Notes: a model not told the origin generated them from the sequence alone. 64,000 nt of DNA from Sinorhizobium sp. RAC02 (GCF_001713395.1 NZ_CP016450.1:2614001-2678000); one strand, 5' to 3'. Positions 9,166-18,101 are shown, numbered from the stretch's first letter. Made by a program: numbers and translations.

Positions 9166-10658
9166 GCGGCCTCCTGAATGCCGGCGGCGGCGCGCACGAG
9201 TTTTTCGGCCGTCAGCTCCGCGCGCTCGAAGCGGCCGGCGATGCGGCCCTCGCGCATGACGATGACCCGGTCGGCCATACCCATGATTTCCGGGATTTCG
9301 GAGGAGACCATGATGACGCTGAGGCCCGAGGCGGCAAGCTCGCTCATGAAGGCGTGCACGGCGGCCTTGGATCCGATGTCGATGCCCTTGGTCGGCTCGT
9401 CGAGGATGATGACTTTTGGGCGCGTCGCCAGCCACTTGGCGATCACCACCTTCTGCTGGTTGCCGCCCGAGAGTGTACCGACATCCTGATCGAGCGAGGC
9501 GGCGCGCAGATCGAGGCGGGCGGTGTATTCCCGTGCCAAGGCGAACTCCTCCGCCATGCGAAGGAAACCGGCGCGCGAGGTGCGCGTGAGCGAGGGCAGC
9601 GTGACGTTCTGGAAGATCGGCAGGCCGATGATCGCGCCCTGCCGGCCGCGCTCCTCCGGCACGTAGACGATGCCAGCTTCGATGGCTTCCGCCGGCGAGC
9701 GGATGACCTTGATCTCACCGTCGAGCCTGATCGCTCCGGCAGAGGGTTTGGTAATGCCGATCAGCGACTGCATGAATTCCGACCGACCGGCACCGACGAG
9801 GCCGTAAAAGCCCAGGATTTCGCCGCGGCGCAGTTCGAAATTGATGTCCTCGAATTCCGTCGGGTGGCGATAGCCGGAGACCGTCAGCACCGGTTCGCCG
9901 ATCGCAACCTCCTGCTTGGGAAACACCTGGCCAACATCGCGGCCGACCATCAGGCGCACGAGATCGTCCTGAGTCGTCTCGCCGATCAGCCCCTCGCCCA
10001 CCATGCGCCCGTCGCGAAAAACGGTGTAGCGGTCGGCGATCCGAAAAATCTCGTCGAACTTGTGGCTGATGAACAGGATCGCCTTGCCATCCGCCTTCAG
10101 CCGGTCGACCAGTTCGTAGAGCTCGTGGATTTCCTTGTGCGACAGCGCCGCCGTCGGCTCGTCCATGATGACGACGCGGGCGTCGATGGAAAGCGCGCGG
10201 GCGATGGCGACGAGGTGCTTGTTGGCGATGCCGAGATCACGCAGGCGGATCGACGGATCGAGATCCGCACCGACGCGCGACAGCAGCGCACGCGCATTCG
10301 CGTTCATCCTTTTCCAGTCGATGAGGCCGAGGCCGGTGCGTGGGGCGTGCCCCAAAAAAATGTTTTCGGCGACCGACAGCTCGTCGAACAGCACGGTCTC
10401 CTGATGGATGGCGGTGACACCGGCCTTGGCGGCGGACGTGGCGGTCGGAAAACGCGTCTCTACGCCATCGACGCGGATTTCCCCCTCATCCGGCTGATAG
10501 ATGCCAGTGAGGATCTTGACGAGCGTTGACTTGCCGGCACCGTTCTCGCCGACGAGCGCGGTCACAGAACCTGGATAGAGCGCGAGCGAGACCTCGGCGA
10601 GCGCGCGCACGCCGGGAAAGGATTTCGAGATCCCCTCAAGTGCGATGGCGGGCTTCAT
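9162..10658 (-). CDS. rhaT: L-rhamnose ABC transporter ATP-binding protein
   Basis: A double ATPase of the ribose/rhamnose importer class, 498 residues from ATG 10658. The first domain has Walker A GENGAGKST and Walker B VVIMDEPTAAL. The second has the degenerate loop GLVGAGRSE, signature LSGGNQQKV and VIILDEPTKGID. This asymmetry (one good, one degenerate Walker A) is normal for the class. The start is uncertain: a GTG at 10697 would add 13 residues, and neither start has a good ribosome binding site. The gene is separated from rhaS by a palindromic repeat, unlike the tight spacing of the rest of the operon. Confidence 0.92.
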   Translation of the reverse strand: MKPAIALEGISKSFPGVRALAEVSLALYPGSVTALVGENGAGKSTLVKILTGIYQPDEGEIRVDGVETRFPTATSAAKAGVTAIHQETVLFDELSVAENIFLGHAPRTGLGLIDWKRMNANARALLSRVGADLDPSIRLRDLGIANKHLVAIARALSIDARVVIMDEPTAALSHKEIHELYELVDRLKADGKAILFISHKFDEIFRIADRYTVFRDGRMVGEGLIGETTQDDLVRLMVGRDVGQVFPKQEVAIGEPVLTVSGYRHPTEFEDINFELRRGEILGFYGLVGAGRSEFMQSLIGITKPSAGAIRLDGEIKVIRSPAEAIEAGIVYVPEERGRQGAIIGLPIFQNVTLPSLTRTSRAGFLRMAEEFALAREYTARLDLRAASLDQDVGTLSGGNQQKVVIAKWLATRPKVIILDEPTKGIDIGSKAAVHAFMSELAASGLSVIMVSSEIPEIMGMADRVIVMREGRIAGRFERAELTAEKLVRAAAGIQEAA

Positions 10659-10740
10659 CCGCGATGTGGTCGTGTCCTGCAGCAAGTCTCGGTCCACCGG
10701 TTGGGTTTATTGTGCTCGATAGCGAGCAATGCGGGCTGGG

Positions 10741-10857
10741 CTGCCCCTCACCCTAGCCCTCTCCCCGCAAGCGGGGAGAGGGGGATGAAGCGCTGCGGCA
10801 AGTTTCCTTCTCCCCGTTCACGGGGAGAAGGTGGCCGGCAGGCCGTATGAGGGGCAG
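10741..10857. repeat. Rhizobial palindromic intergenic element (RIME type)
   Basis: A 117-base composite palindrome between rhaS and rhaT. The ends are perfect 10-base inverted repeats, CTGCCCCTCA (10741-10750) and TGAGGGGCAG (10848-10857). Inside are two strong hairpins: a 12-bp stem at 10757-10768/10771-10782 and an 11-bp stem at 10806-10816/10821-10831. The layout is that of the intergenic mosaic elements common in Rhizobiaceae. Being transcribed, it could reduce or stabilise message between the binding-protein gene and the rest of the transporter. Confidence 0.85.
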
Positions 10858-10877
10858 TCTCCCTTCAGACCGCCAGA

Positions 10878-11864
10878 TCAGAAGATCTTGGCGAACTCTT
10901 CGACGTTCTTGGCATCGTAGATGAACGGATCGGCCATGGCGCCTTCGTTCTTGTCGTCGAGCTTGACGGTGCCCATGCGGCCCATCTTCAGTTCCGCGCC
11001 AGGCTTGGCTTCCGCGCCGCCGATCAGGTCGTAGGCGATCATCGTCGCCGAGTAGCCGAGGTCGATCGGGTTCCAGATCGCGAAGGATTTTGACGCGCCC
11101 GACTTCACATGGCCGGCCATTTCGGACGGCAGGCCGAGGCCGGTGACGTTGATCTGGCCGACCTTGCCGGCGTCGGTGACGGCCTGGGCTGCGGCGACGA
11201 TGCCGACGGAGGTTGGCGCGATGATCGCCTTCAGGTTCGGATGCGACTGGATGAGGCCCTGCGTCTCACGGTAGGACTTATCGGCAAGATCGTCGCCGTA
11301 GACGGTCGCGACCACGTTGATGCCCTTGTAGTTCGGCAGCACCTTGGTCATTTCCTCGATCCAGACGTTCTGGTTGGTCGAGGTGGCCGTCGCCGAGAGA
11401 ACCGCGACATCGCCGCCATCAGGCAGGTTGTCGGCGGCAAGCTTGATGATCATGTTGCCGATCAAGGGGTTCGACGACGGGTTGAGGTGCATCGAGCGGC
11501 CTTCCGGCGCGACGCCCGAATCCCAGGAGATGACCTTGATGCCGCGGTCCATGGCCTTCTTGAGGGCCGGTACAAGGGCATTCGTGTCGTTGGCCGAAAC
11601 GGCGATGGCATCGACCTTCTGGGCGATCAGCGAATTGATCACTTCGATCTGGCCTTCGGCGGTCGTCGTGGTCGGGCCGGTATAGATGACTTCGACGTCG
11701 CCGAGTTCCTTGGCGGCTTCCTGCGCGCCCTTGTTGGCGGCTTCGAAGAAGCCGATGCCGAGCGCCTTGACGACGAGGGCGATCTTCTTGGTTTCCGCCT
11801 GTGCGGTTGCCATCATCGCGACCGAGACGGCCGCGGTCACAAGCAATGTCTTCAGAATTTTCAC
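10878..11864 (-). CDS. rhaS: L-rhamnose periplasmic binding protein
   Basis: 328 residues, starting at a GTG (11864) behind GGGAGG. The signal peptide is MKILKTLLVTAAVSVAMMA with cleavage after AQA, so the mature protein begins near ETKKIALVVK. The rest is a type 1 periplasmic binding protein of the LacI/ribose-binding fold: ALGIGFFEAANKGAQEA, VDAIAVSANDTNALVPAL, VISWDSGV and the repeated two-domain pattern. It delivers rhamnose to RhaPQT. It is the first structural gene after rhaR, 35 bases downstream, as usual for a protein needed in excess. Confidence 0.94.
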   Translation of the reverse strand: MKILKTLLVTAAVSVAMMATAQAETKKIALVVKALGIGFFEAANKGAQEAAKELGDVEVIYTGPTTTTAEGQIEVINSLIAQKVDAIAVSANDTNALVPALKKAMDRGIKVISWDSGVAPEGRSMHLNPSSNPLIGNMIIKLAADNLPDGGDVAVLSATATSTNQNVWIEEMTKVLPNYKGINVVATVYGDDLADKSYRETQGLIQSHPNLKAIIAPTSVGIVAAAQAVTDAGKVGQINVTGLGLPSEMAGHVKSGASKSFAIWNPIDLGYSATMIAYDLIGGAEAKPGAELKMGRMGTVKLDDKNEGAMADPFIYDAKNVEEFAKIF

Positions 11865-11899
11865 GACGTTTCCTCCCAGTGAAAATCAACCCTCCGGCG

Positions 11900-12712
11900 T
11901 CATGCCGAGGAGGGTGCAGTCTGCGTTCTGGCGTCGGTCTGAACGTTTGCAACGATCAGGTTGACGCCGGCCTCCTCCAGCATCGCGGCATCCCTGTCCT
12001 CGATGCCCGAATCCGTGATGACGGTTGCGATGCGCTTCAGCCCGCAGAGAATGAGGCTGGAGCGCTTCTTGAATTTTGTGGAATCGATCAGCACGACGAG
12101 CTCGTCCGCCTGGTCGATCAGCTTCTGTTCCGCCTGGATGAGCAGCGGATCGGCCTCCATCAGGCCGAGCGGCCCGAGGCCCTGCGCGCCCATGAACATG
12201 CGGCGCGCATAGAAATTGCGCGTCACGTCATTGTCGAAGGGGCTGAGCACGATGTTCTGCTCGCGGTAGATCGTGCCGCCGGAGAGCATGATCGTGTTCT
12301 TCGAATGCTTCAGCAGGTGTTCGGCGATGTTGAACGAGTTGGTGAAGACCTGCATGCGGCGGTTGGTCAGGAAATGCACCATCTGGAATGTCGTCGTGCC
12401 GCCATTGATGATGATCGGGTCACCATCCTCGCAGAGCCCGACCGCCTCCTTGGCGATCGCCTGCTTCTGGCGGGTGTTCAGCGTCTCGTTCACCGTGAAG
12501 GGCCGGCCGGCAAGGCCGACGAACTGCGGCGGATGCAGCGCCTCGGCGCCGCCACGCACCCGGCGCAGCTTCTTCTGCACGTGAAGTGCTGCGATGTCGC
12601 GGCGGATCGTCGCCTCGGAACTGTCGGTCAGGTCCACTAGCTCAGGCACGGTGATGACCGGCTTTTCCTGAACCGCGGACAGAATGATCCGATGTCTTTC
12701 CTTCTCGTGCAT
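11900..12712 (-). CDS. rhaR: DeoR-family transcriptional regulator of rhamnose genes
   Basis: 270 residues from ATG 12712, which has a GGAGGAG site just upstream. The N-terminal helix-turn-helix reads RHRIILSAVQEKPVITVPEL and SEATIRRDIAALH, typical of DeoR. The C-terminal part is the sugar-phosphate isomerase-like sensor domain (IINGGTTTFQMVHFL, TIMLSGGTIYREQ, MGAQGLGPLGLMEAD). In R. leguminosarum RhaR represses the rha operons and is relieved by a rhamnose intermediate. The gene heads the minus operon and faces rhaD across the operator region. The longer frame to 12760 adds residues outside the family. Confidence 0.94.
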   Translation of the reverse strand: MHEKERHRIILSAVQEKPVITVPELVDLTDSSEATIRRDIAALHVQKKLRRVRGGAEALHPPQFVGLAGRPFTVNETLNTRQKQAIAKEAVGLCEDGDPIIINGGTTTFQMVHFLTNRRMQVFTNSFNIAEHLLKHSKNTIMLSGGTIYREQNIVLSPFDNDVTRNFYARRMFMGAQGLGPLGLMEADPLLIQAEQKLIDQADELVVLIDSTKFKKRSSLILCGLKRIATVITDSGIEDRDAAMLEEAGVNLIVANVQTDARTQTAPSSA

Positions 12713-12754
12713 GGCTCCTCCAGTGCTTGCAATGCTTCCATCACGATCGCGCAA

Positions 12755-12827
12755 TGTCAATCACAATCAATCATATTTTTTCATTGTGCAGCGCAGTATG
12801 ATTGTTTTTGATCGTTTATGATTGACA
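12755..12827. promoter_or_regulatory. Divergent rhaR/rhaD operator region with inverted repeats
   Basis: The 215-base gap between rhaR and rhaD has an AT-rich centre. TGTCAATCA (12755-12763) is the exact reverse complement of TGATTGACA (12819-12827). CAATCATA (12768-12775) is likewise paired with TATGATTG (12797-12804). Several ATGATTG words on both strands are what one expects for a DeoR-type regulator bound at two sites between divergent promoters. Assigning them to RhaR is inference from position. Confidence 0.55.
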
Positions 12828-12877
12828 TCGGCGAAACTCTCATGTGATCTGAAAGCATGCCTTCAAGCGCGGCGATA

Positions 12878-12914
12878 GCCTTGCGAATGAGAACCATCGC
12901 CTTGCGCATGAGAA
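12878..12914 (+). repeat. Two 16-base direct repeats just upstream of rhaD
   Basis: GCCTTGCGAATGAGAA (12878-12893) is followed 21 bases later by GCCTTGCGCATGAGAA (12899-12914), with one mismatch. The second copy ends 6 bases before the rhaD ribosome binding site, so both are in the 5' leader or at the promoter edge. A 21-base period places both copies on one face of the helix, which would suit a regulator, but slippage duplication is equally possible. Confidence 0.6.
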
Positions 12915-12933
12915 ACACCGGGAGGAAATGCCG

Positions 12934-15027
12934 ATGCTGGAGAAGAACCAGGGCGCACGCCTTGCAGACCTGTGGGATGACGCCAAGGCGTCGACGATGA
13001 GCGAATCCGAGCGGCTGCTCTATCGCTCCAACCTGCTCGGCTCCGACAAGCGCATCACCAACTACGGCGGCGGCAACACCTCGGCGAAGGCCATCGAGAC
13101 GGACCCGCTCGGCGCGGGCGCGGTGGAAGTCCTCTGGGTCAAGGGCTCGGGTGGCGATGTCGGCACGATCAAGATGGACGGCTTCGCCACCCTCTACATG
13201 GAGAAGCTGAATGCGCTGAAGGGCCTCTATCGCGGCCTGGAGCATGAGGACGAGATGGTGGGCTACCTTCCCCACTGCACCTTCAATCTCAACCCGCGCG
13301 CCGCCTCGATCGACACGCCGCTGCACGCCTATGTGCCGAAGAAGCATGTCGACCACATGCACCCGGACGCGATCATCGCCATTGCCGCCGCGAAGAACAG
13401 CCGCGAGCTGACGCAACAGATTTTCGGCGAGGATATCGGCTGGCTGCCCTGGAAGCGGCCGGGCTTTGAACTCGGTCTGTGGCTTGAAAAATTCTGCCTG
13501 GAAAACCCCAATGCCCGCGGCCTCGTGCTGGAGAGCCATGGACTCTTCACCTGGGGCGATACGGCGAAGGAATGCTACGAAACGACCGTTGAGATCATCA
13601 ACAAGGCAATCTGCTGGTTCGAGGACAACAACAATGCGCCAGTCTTCGGCGGCGCGGTAAAGCCGGTTCTACCTGCCTCCGAGCGTCGCGCGGTCGCCGA
13701 AAAGCTGATGCCGGTCATTCGCGGCATGATCAGCCTCGATGAAAAGAAGGTCGGCCATTTCGACGACGGTGAAGCCGTGCTGGACTTCGTGACATCGAAG
13801 AACCTGGCGCCGCTCGCAGCCCTGGGCACGAGCTGCCCGGACCACTTTTTGCGCACAAAAATCCGCCCGCTGGTCGTGGATTTCGACCCTGCCAACCCAG
13901 ATATCGACAAGACGCTCGCAGGCCTTGCCGATGCGGTGGCGGCCTACCGCGCCGACTATGCGGCCTATTATGAACGCTGCAAGCGGGACAACAGTCCCGG
14001 CATGCGCGACCCCAATGCCGTCGTGTATCTGGTGCCGGGCGTCGGCATGATCACGTTTGCCAAGGACAAGGCGACGGCGCGCATTTCCAGCGAATTCTAT
14101 GTCAACGCCATCAATGTCATGCGCGGCGCTTCCGGCGTCTCGGACTATGTCGGCCTGCCGGAGCAGGAAGCCTTCGACATCGAGTACTGGCTGCTGGAGG
14201 AGGCGAAGCTTCAGCGCATGCCGAAACCGAAGAGCCTTGCCGGCCGCATCGCGCTCGTCACCGGCGGTGCCGGCGGTATCGGCAAGGCCACCGCCAACCG
14301 CCTGATGGCCGAGGGTGCCTGCGTGGTGCTGGCCGATATCGACGAGACGGCGCTTGCAGCGGCTCAAAGCGAACTGGCAAGCCGCTATGGCAAGGATGTC
14401 GTGCGCTCGGTCGCCATGAACGTCACCGACGAGGCGCTGGTGGCAAAGAGCTTTGCCGATACGCTCGTCGAGTTCGGCGGCCTCGATATCCTCGTCTCCA
14501 ATGCCGGCCTCGCTTCCTCCGCCGTCATCGAGGAGACGACGCTGGAGCTGTGGAACAAGAACATCGGCATTCTCGCGACCGGCTATTTCCTCGTGGCGCG
14601 CGAAGCCTTCCGCATCTTCCGCCGGCAGAAGGCCGGCGGCAACGTCGTCTTCGTAGCCTCCAAGAATGGCCTTGCCGCCTCCCCCGGCGCATCCGCCTAT
14701 TGCACGGCGAAGGCCGCCGAAATCCATCTTGCCCGCTGCCTGGCCCTCGAAGGCGCATCCGAGCAGATCCGCGTCAACGTGGTGAACCCGGATGCGGTGT
14801 TGCGCGGCTCGAAGATCTGGACCGGCGAGTGGAAGGAACAGCGCGCCGCGACCTACAAAACCGACGATCTTGAAGCGCACTACCGCGAGCGTTCCATGCT
14901 GAAGCTCTCGGTCTTCCCGGAGGATATCGCCGAGGCGATCTATTTCCTTGCCTCCGACATGTCGGCCAAATCGACCGGCAACATCGTCAATGTCGACGCG
15001 GGCAATGCCCAGTCCTTCACGCGCTGA
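12934..15027 (+). CDS. rhaD: Bifunctional rhamnulose-1-phosphate aldolase / short-chain alcohol dehydrogenase
   Basis: About 697 residues, two enzymes in one chain. The N-terminal 420 or so residues are a class II aldolase (NYGGGNTSAK, SHGLFTWGD, and metal-binding histidines in PLHAYVPKKHVDHMHPD). The C-terminal 250 are a short-chain dehydrogenase with the NAD loop TGGAGGIGKA, NAG and the catalytic YCTAK. The pair cleaves rhamnulose 1-phosphate to dihydroxyacetone phosphate and lactaldehyde and oxidises or reduces the latter. GGAGG (12921-12925) is 8 bases before ATG 12934 but only 2 before the in-frame ATG 12928, so I prefer 12934. rhaI follows after 11 bases. Confidence 0.95.
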   Translation: MLEKNQGARLADLWDDAKASTMSESERLLYRSNLLGSDKRITNYGGGNTSAKAIETDPLGAGAVEVLWVKGSGGDVGTIKMDGFATLYMEKLNALKGLYRGLEHEDEMVGYLPHCTFNLNPRAASIDTPLHAYVPKKHVDHMHPDAIIAIAAAKNSRELTQQIFGEDIGWLPWKRPGFELGLWLEKFCLENPNARGLVLESHGLFTWGDTAKECYETTVEIINKAICWFEDNNNAPVFGGAVKPVLPASERRAVAEKLMPVIRGMISLDEKKVGHFDDGEAVLDFVTSKNLAPLAALGTSCPDHFLRTKIRPLVVDFDPANPDIDKTLAGLADAVAAYRADYAAYYERCKRDNSPGMRDPNAVVYLVPGVGMITFAKDKATARISSEFYVNAINVMRGASGVSDYVGLPEQEAFDIEYWLLEEAKLQRMPKPKSLAGRIALVTGGAGGIGKATANRLMAEGACVVLADIDETALAAAQSELASRYGKDVVRSVAMNVTDEALVAKSFADTLVEFGGLDILVSNAGLASSAVIEETTLELWNKNIGILATGYFLVAREAFRIFRRQKAGGNVVFVASKNGLAASPGASAYCTAKAAEIHLARCLALEGASEQIRVNVVNPDAVLRGSKIWTGEWKEQRAATYKTDDLEAHYRERSMLKLSVFPEDIAEAIYFLASDMSAKSTGNIVNVDAGNAQSFTR

Positions 15028-15038
15028 GGAATTTTGTC

Positions 15039-16328
15039 GTGACGATGATTTCCAAGGACGTGATTGCGCGCGAGAACGACAGGCGTCTCGCCGACCTGAA
15101 GAGCGACTATGAGCATCTCGGCGCGCAGCTTGCCCGTCGCGGCGTCGATATCGATGCGGTGAAGAAGAAGGTCGCGGCCTACGCGGTCGCCGTGCCGTCC
15201 TGGGGTGTCGGCACCGGTGGCACGCGCTTTGCCCGCTTCCCCGGCGAGGGCGAACCGCGCAACATTTTTGACAAGCTGGAGGACTGCGCGGTCATCCAGG
15301 AACTGACCCGCGCCACACCGACCGTTTCCCTGCATATCCCGTGGGACAAGGTCACGGATCTCAAGGAGCTGAAGGAACGGGGCAATGCGCTGGGCCTCGG
15401 CTTCGACGCGATGAACTCCAACACCTTCTCCGATGCTCCGCAGCAGGAGCATTCCTACAAATACGGCTCGCTGTCGCACGCCAACGCCGCAACGCGCCAG
15501 CAGGCCGTCGAGCACAATCTGGAATGTATCGCCATCGGCAATGCGCTGGGCTCCAAGGCACTGACGGTGTGGATCGGCGACGGCACGAACTTTCCGGGCC
15601 AGGCCAACTTCACCAAGAGCTTCGAGCGCTATCTCAATGCGATGAAGGCCATCTATAAAGAACTGCCGGACGACTGGCGGCTGTTCACCGAACACAAGAT
15701 GTACGAGCCGGCCTTCTATTCGACGGTCGTGCAGGACTGGGGCAGCAATTACCTGATCGCTCAGGAGCTCGGCCCCAAGGCCTATTGCCTCGTCGATCTC
15801 GGTCATCACGCGCCGAACGTCAATATCGAGATGATCGTCGCCCGGCTCATCCAGTTCAAGAAACTCGGCGGCTTCCATTTCAACGATTCGAAATATGGCG
15901 ACGACGATCTCGATACGGGTTCGATCGATCCCTACCGGCTCTTCCTCGTCTTCAACGAGCTGGTCGATGCCGAAGTGCGAAAAGCCGAGGGCTTTTCGCC
16001 CTCCCATATGCTGGACCAGAGCCACAACGTTACCGACCCGATCGAAAGCCTGATGCGCAGTGCCATGGAAGTGTGCCGCGCCTATGCGCAGGGGCTGATC
16101 GTCGATCGTGTGGCCCTTGCCGGCTACCAGGACGGCAACGATGCGCTGATGGCCTCCGAAACGCTGAAGGCCGGCTTCCGCACCGATGTCGAGCCGATCC
16201 TTGCCATGGCGCGGCTGGGCGCGGGCGGCGCGATCGATCCGGTCGCGACCTATCGGTCGGCAGGTTACCGGGCGAAGGTGACAAGCGAGCGGCCGGCGGT
16301 TGCGAGTGGCGGCGGCGGCATCGTCTGA
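15039..16328 (+). CDS. rhaI: L-rhamnose isomerase
   Basis: 429 residues of the RhaI type (Pseudomonas stutzeri-like, TIM barrel), which converts L-rhamnose to L-rhamnulose and is distinct from enteric RhaA. Landmarks are PSWGVGTGGTRFARFP, IPWDKV, NALGSKALTVWIGDG, EHKMYEPAFYSTVVQDWG, the metal ligands around CLVDLGHHAPN, and GGFHFNDSKYGDDDLD. A GTG at 15039 lies 8 bases after GAGGA; the ATG two codons on is the alternative. It is cotranscribed with rhaD. With rhaU, rhaK and rhaD it completes the phosphorylated rhamnose route. Confidence 0.95.
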   Translation: MTMISKDVIARENDRRLADLKSDYEHLGAQLARRGVDIDAVKKKVAAYAVAVPSWGVGTGGTRFARFPGEGEPRNIFDKLEDCAVIQELTRATPTVSLHIPWDKVTDLKELKERGNALGLGFDAMNSNTFSDAPQQEHSYKYGSLSHANAATRQQAVEHNLECIAIGNALGSKALTVWIGDGTNFPGQANFTKSFERYLNAMKAIYKELPDDWRLFTEHKMYEPAFYSTVVQDWGSNYLIAQELGPKAYCLVDLGHHAPNVNIEMIVARLIQFKKLGGFHFNDSKYGDDDLDTGSIDPYRLFLVFNELVDAEVRKAEGFSPSHMLDQSHNVTDPIESLMRSAMEVCRAYAQGLIVDRVALAGYQDGNDALMASETLKAGFRTDVEPILAMARLGAGGAIDPVATYRSAGYRAKVTSERPAVASGGGGIV

Positions 16329-16421
16329 GCGGCTGAAGAGAAGTTTTCAGCGCCCCTTGCTTTCCTGAGAACGGCTGCCAGATTCAGCAGAGACAGATGG
16401 AACTGTCAAAGGGAGCATAGT

Positions 16422-16676
16422 ATGGGCATTGAAAGCATTCTCGTTTTCCTCATCGTCGGCGCCATTGCCGGCTGGCTTGCGGGCCTGATCGTCTCGGGCT
16501 TCGGCTTCGGCCTCGTCGGCAACATCGTCGTCGGCATCGTCGGCGCCTTCATCGCCGGTTTCCTGTTTCCAAGGCTCGGCTTCTCGATCGGCGGCGGCAT
16601 CCTTGCCGCCATCATTCACGCAACGATCGGCGCAGTGATCCTGCTCGTGCTCATCAAGGTCATCAAACGCGCCTGA
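16422..16676 (+). CDS. GlsB/YeaQ/YmgE-family small membrane protein
   Basis: 84 residues, nearly all hydrophobic, with three glycine-rich membrane segments. The start ESILVFLIVGAIAGWLAGLI and the motif GNIVVGIVGAFIAGF are those of the transglycosylase-associated/YeaQ family. These proteins are often stress-induced, and their biochemical role is unknown. The ATG follows AAGGGAG by 6 bases. The gene stands alone, closed by a hairpin terminator at 16693-16726. Confidence 0.9.
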   Translation: MGIESILVFLIVGAIAGWLAGLIVSGFGFGLVGNIVVGIVGAFIAGFLFPRLGFSIGGGILAAIIHATIGAVILLVLIKVIKRA

Positions 16677-16692
16677 CCACCATCAAGAATCG

Positions 16693-16726
16693 AAAAGGCC
16701 GTGGCTGTTTCCCGCCACGGCCTTTT
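16693..16726. terminator. Bidirectional rho-independent terminator
   Basis: A perfect 13-bp stem: AAAAGGCCGTGGC (16693-16705) pairs with GCCACGGCCTTTT (16714-16726) around an 8-base loop. T-runs occur on both strands, so it can end the YeaQ-like gene and the convergent dehydrogenase gene, whose stop codon is at 16730. Confidence 0.85.
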
Positions 16727-16729
16727 CTT

Positions 16730-17761
16730 TCAGTTGACGCTGACCGGTTTCGATCGCATGCGTGACACCGTCTCGCGCTCAGCGCGCTTGCAGCGCATCG
16801 GCGGCAGGCCGCGGTCCATCAGCGCCATGTCTTCCAGCACCATGTCCCCCATCTTCTTGAACGCACTGTCAAGCGCACCGGCGCGATGCGCCGAGCGCAC
16901 GAAGCCTTTGAGCTTGCGCACCGGATGGTCGAGCGGCAGCGGTTCCAGCGGATAGACGTCGCTTGCCCCAACGATATGGCCGGATTCGACAGCCGCCATC
17001 AGCGCCGGGAAATCAACCACATCCGCCCGGCTGAGCAGGATGAAGGCAGCGCCCTTGCGCATCGAGGCGAAAGCCTCTGCGCCAAGAAAGCCCTTGTTCT
17101 CGCTCGTCACTGACGCAACGACGAAGACGAAATCGCTCATCGCCAGCACTTCCGAGAGCGACGCCGGTTCGACGCCCGCCTCGCGCAGCATGGACGGCGG
17201 CAGCCAGGGATCGAAGACACGGATTTTTGCACGGAAGCCGGAGAGCAGGCGGTTCAGCGCGCGGCCGAGATCACCGAAGCCGACGATGCCGATCTCGGAA
17301 CCGGACAACAGGCGGGCGGATTGATTACCCTCTCCGCCCCACAGCTCCTGTCCTTCGCGGAAGGCGACATCCGCGTCGATCACGCCGCGCGCCAGGTTCA
17401 GCGCCATGGCAAGGCCGAGTTCGGCAACCGGCTCGGCAAAAACCTGCCCCGTCGTCACGACATGGATGCCGCGCTCGAACAGGACCTCGTAGGGCATATT
17501 GTTGAGGAGGTTGCTTTCGACATTGAGGATCGACCGCAGCTTCGGCATGCGCGCCAGCGTTTCTGCCGAAAGCGGCGGCTGGCCGAGAATGTAGCGCGCC
17601 TCCGCCAGGACATCGTCACCGAGCCCTGCAACGTTTTCCGCATCAGCCTCGACGATCCGGTAGGTCCTGCGCAGCTCGGCCTCCGCCGCCGGCGTGAAGA
17701 TGAGGTCCAGCGTACGCGGCTCGGGCGCGCTGATCACCAGCGGCAAGGTATCGTCGGTCAT
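16730..17761 (-). CDS. D-isomer-specific 2-hydroxyacid dehydrogenase family protein
   Basis: 343 residues. The NAD-binding loop is GIVGFGDLGRALNRLL followed by a strand ending in VFDPW. The catalytic Arg lies in LLSRADVVD and the catalytic His in RSAHRAG. Substrate cannot be read from the sequence; phosphoglycerate dehydrogenase-like and glyoxylate reductase-like members share these motifs. The ATG has a clear GGAGGAG site 3 bases upstream. No neighbour on the same strand points to a pathway, so it is left without a gene name. Confidence 0.88.
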   Translation of the reverse strand: MTDDTLPLVISAPEPRTLDLIFTPAAEAELRRTYRIVEADAENVAGLGDDVLAEARYILGQPPLSAETLARMPKLRSILNVESNLLNNMPYEVLFERGIHVVTTGQVFAEPVAELGLAMALNLARGVIDADVAFREGQELWGGEGNQSARLLSGSEIGIVGFGDLGRALNRLLSGFRAKIRVFDPWLPPSMLREAGVEPASLSEVLAMSDFVFVVASVTSENKGFLGAEAFASMRKGAAFILLSRADVVDFPALMAAVESGHIVGASDVYPLEPLPLDHPVRKLKGFVRSAHRAGALDSAFKKMGDMVLEDMALMDRGLPPMRCKRAERETVSRMRSKPVSVN

Positions 17762-17819
17762 GGCTCCTCCGGATGGACAGTCTCGATGGTATGGGCAAAG
17801 CGAAGGGGCGGCCTGTGTC

Positions 17820-18101
17820 TTACCAGTCGAGACCGCGCAAACTTCGCTCGCGTGACAATGGCTGGCCTCTGCCGGTGATCGTCACGCCGCCACGTACGCA
17901 ATCATAGACGGTGTGTCCCCATATCTGCCTGGAACTGTTTTCCGGCGGAGGAACATAGCGCGGCTCGCATGTCACACGATCTTCGGCCTCATGCTCTTCC
18001 GTCGTCACGACACCCGGCAGGTCGTGAAAAACCTGCGCCTGGGCGGTCGGGACGATCGTCAGCATGGCAAGGGCGGCAAGGGTCAATCGTATCGTCATCA
18101 T
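17820..18101 (-). CDS. Small secreted protein of unknown function
   Basis: 93 residues from ATG 18101 (an ATG one codon later at 18098 is as likely). The N terminus MMTIRLTLAALAMLTIVPTA with AQAQ is a signal peptide. The mature part is short, polar and proline-containing, with two cysteines (VTCEPRYVPPPEN and YDCVRGG) that could form one disulfide in the periplasm. I do not recognise a domain. It is divergent from nrnC, with about 100 bases between starts. Confidence 0.65.
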   Translation of the reverse strand: MMTIRLTLAALAMLTIVPTAQAQVFHDLPGVVTTEEHEAEDRVTCEPRYVPPPENSSRQIWGHTVYDCVRGGVTITGRGQPLSRERSLRGLDW

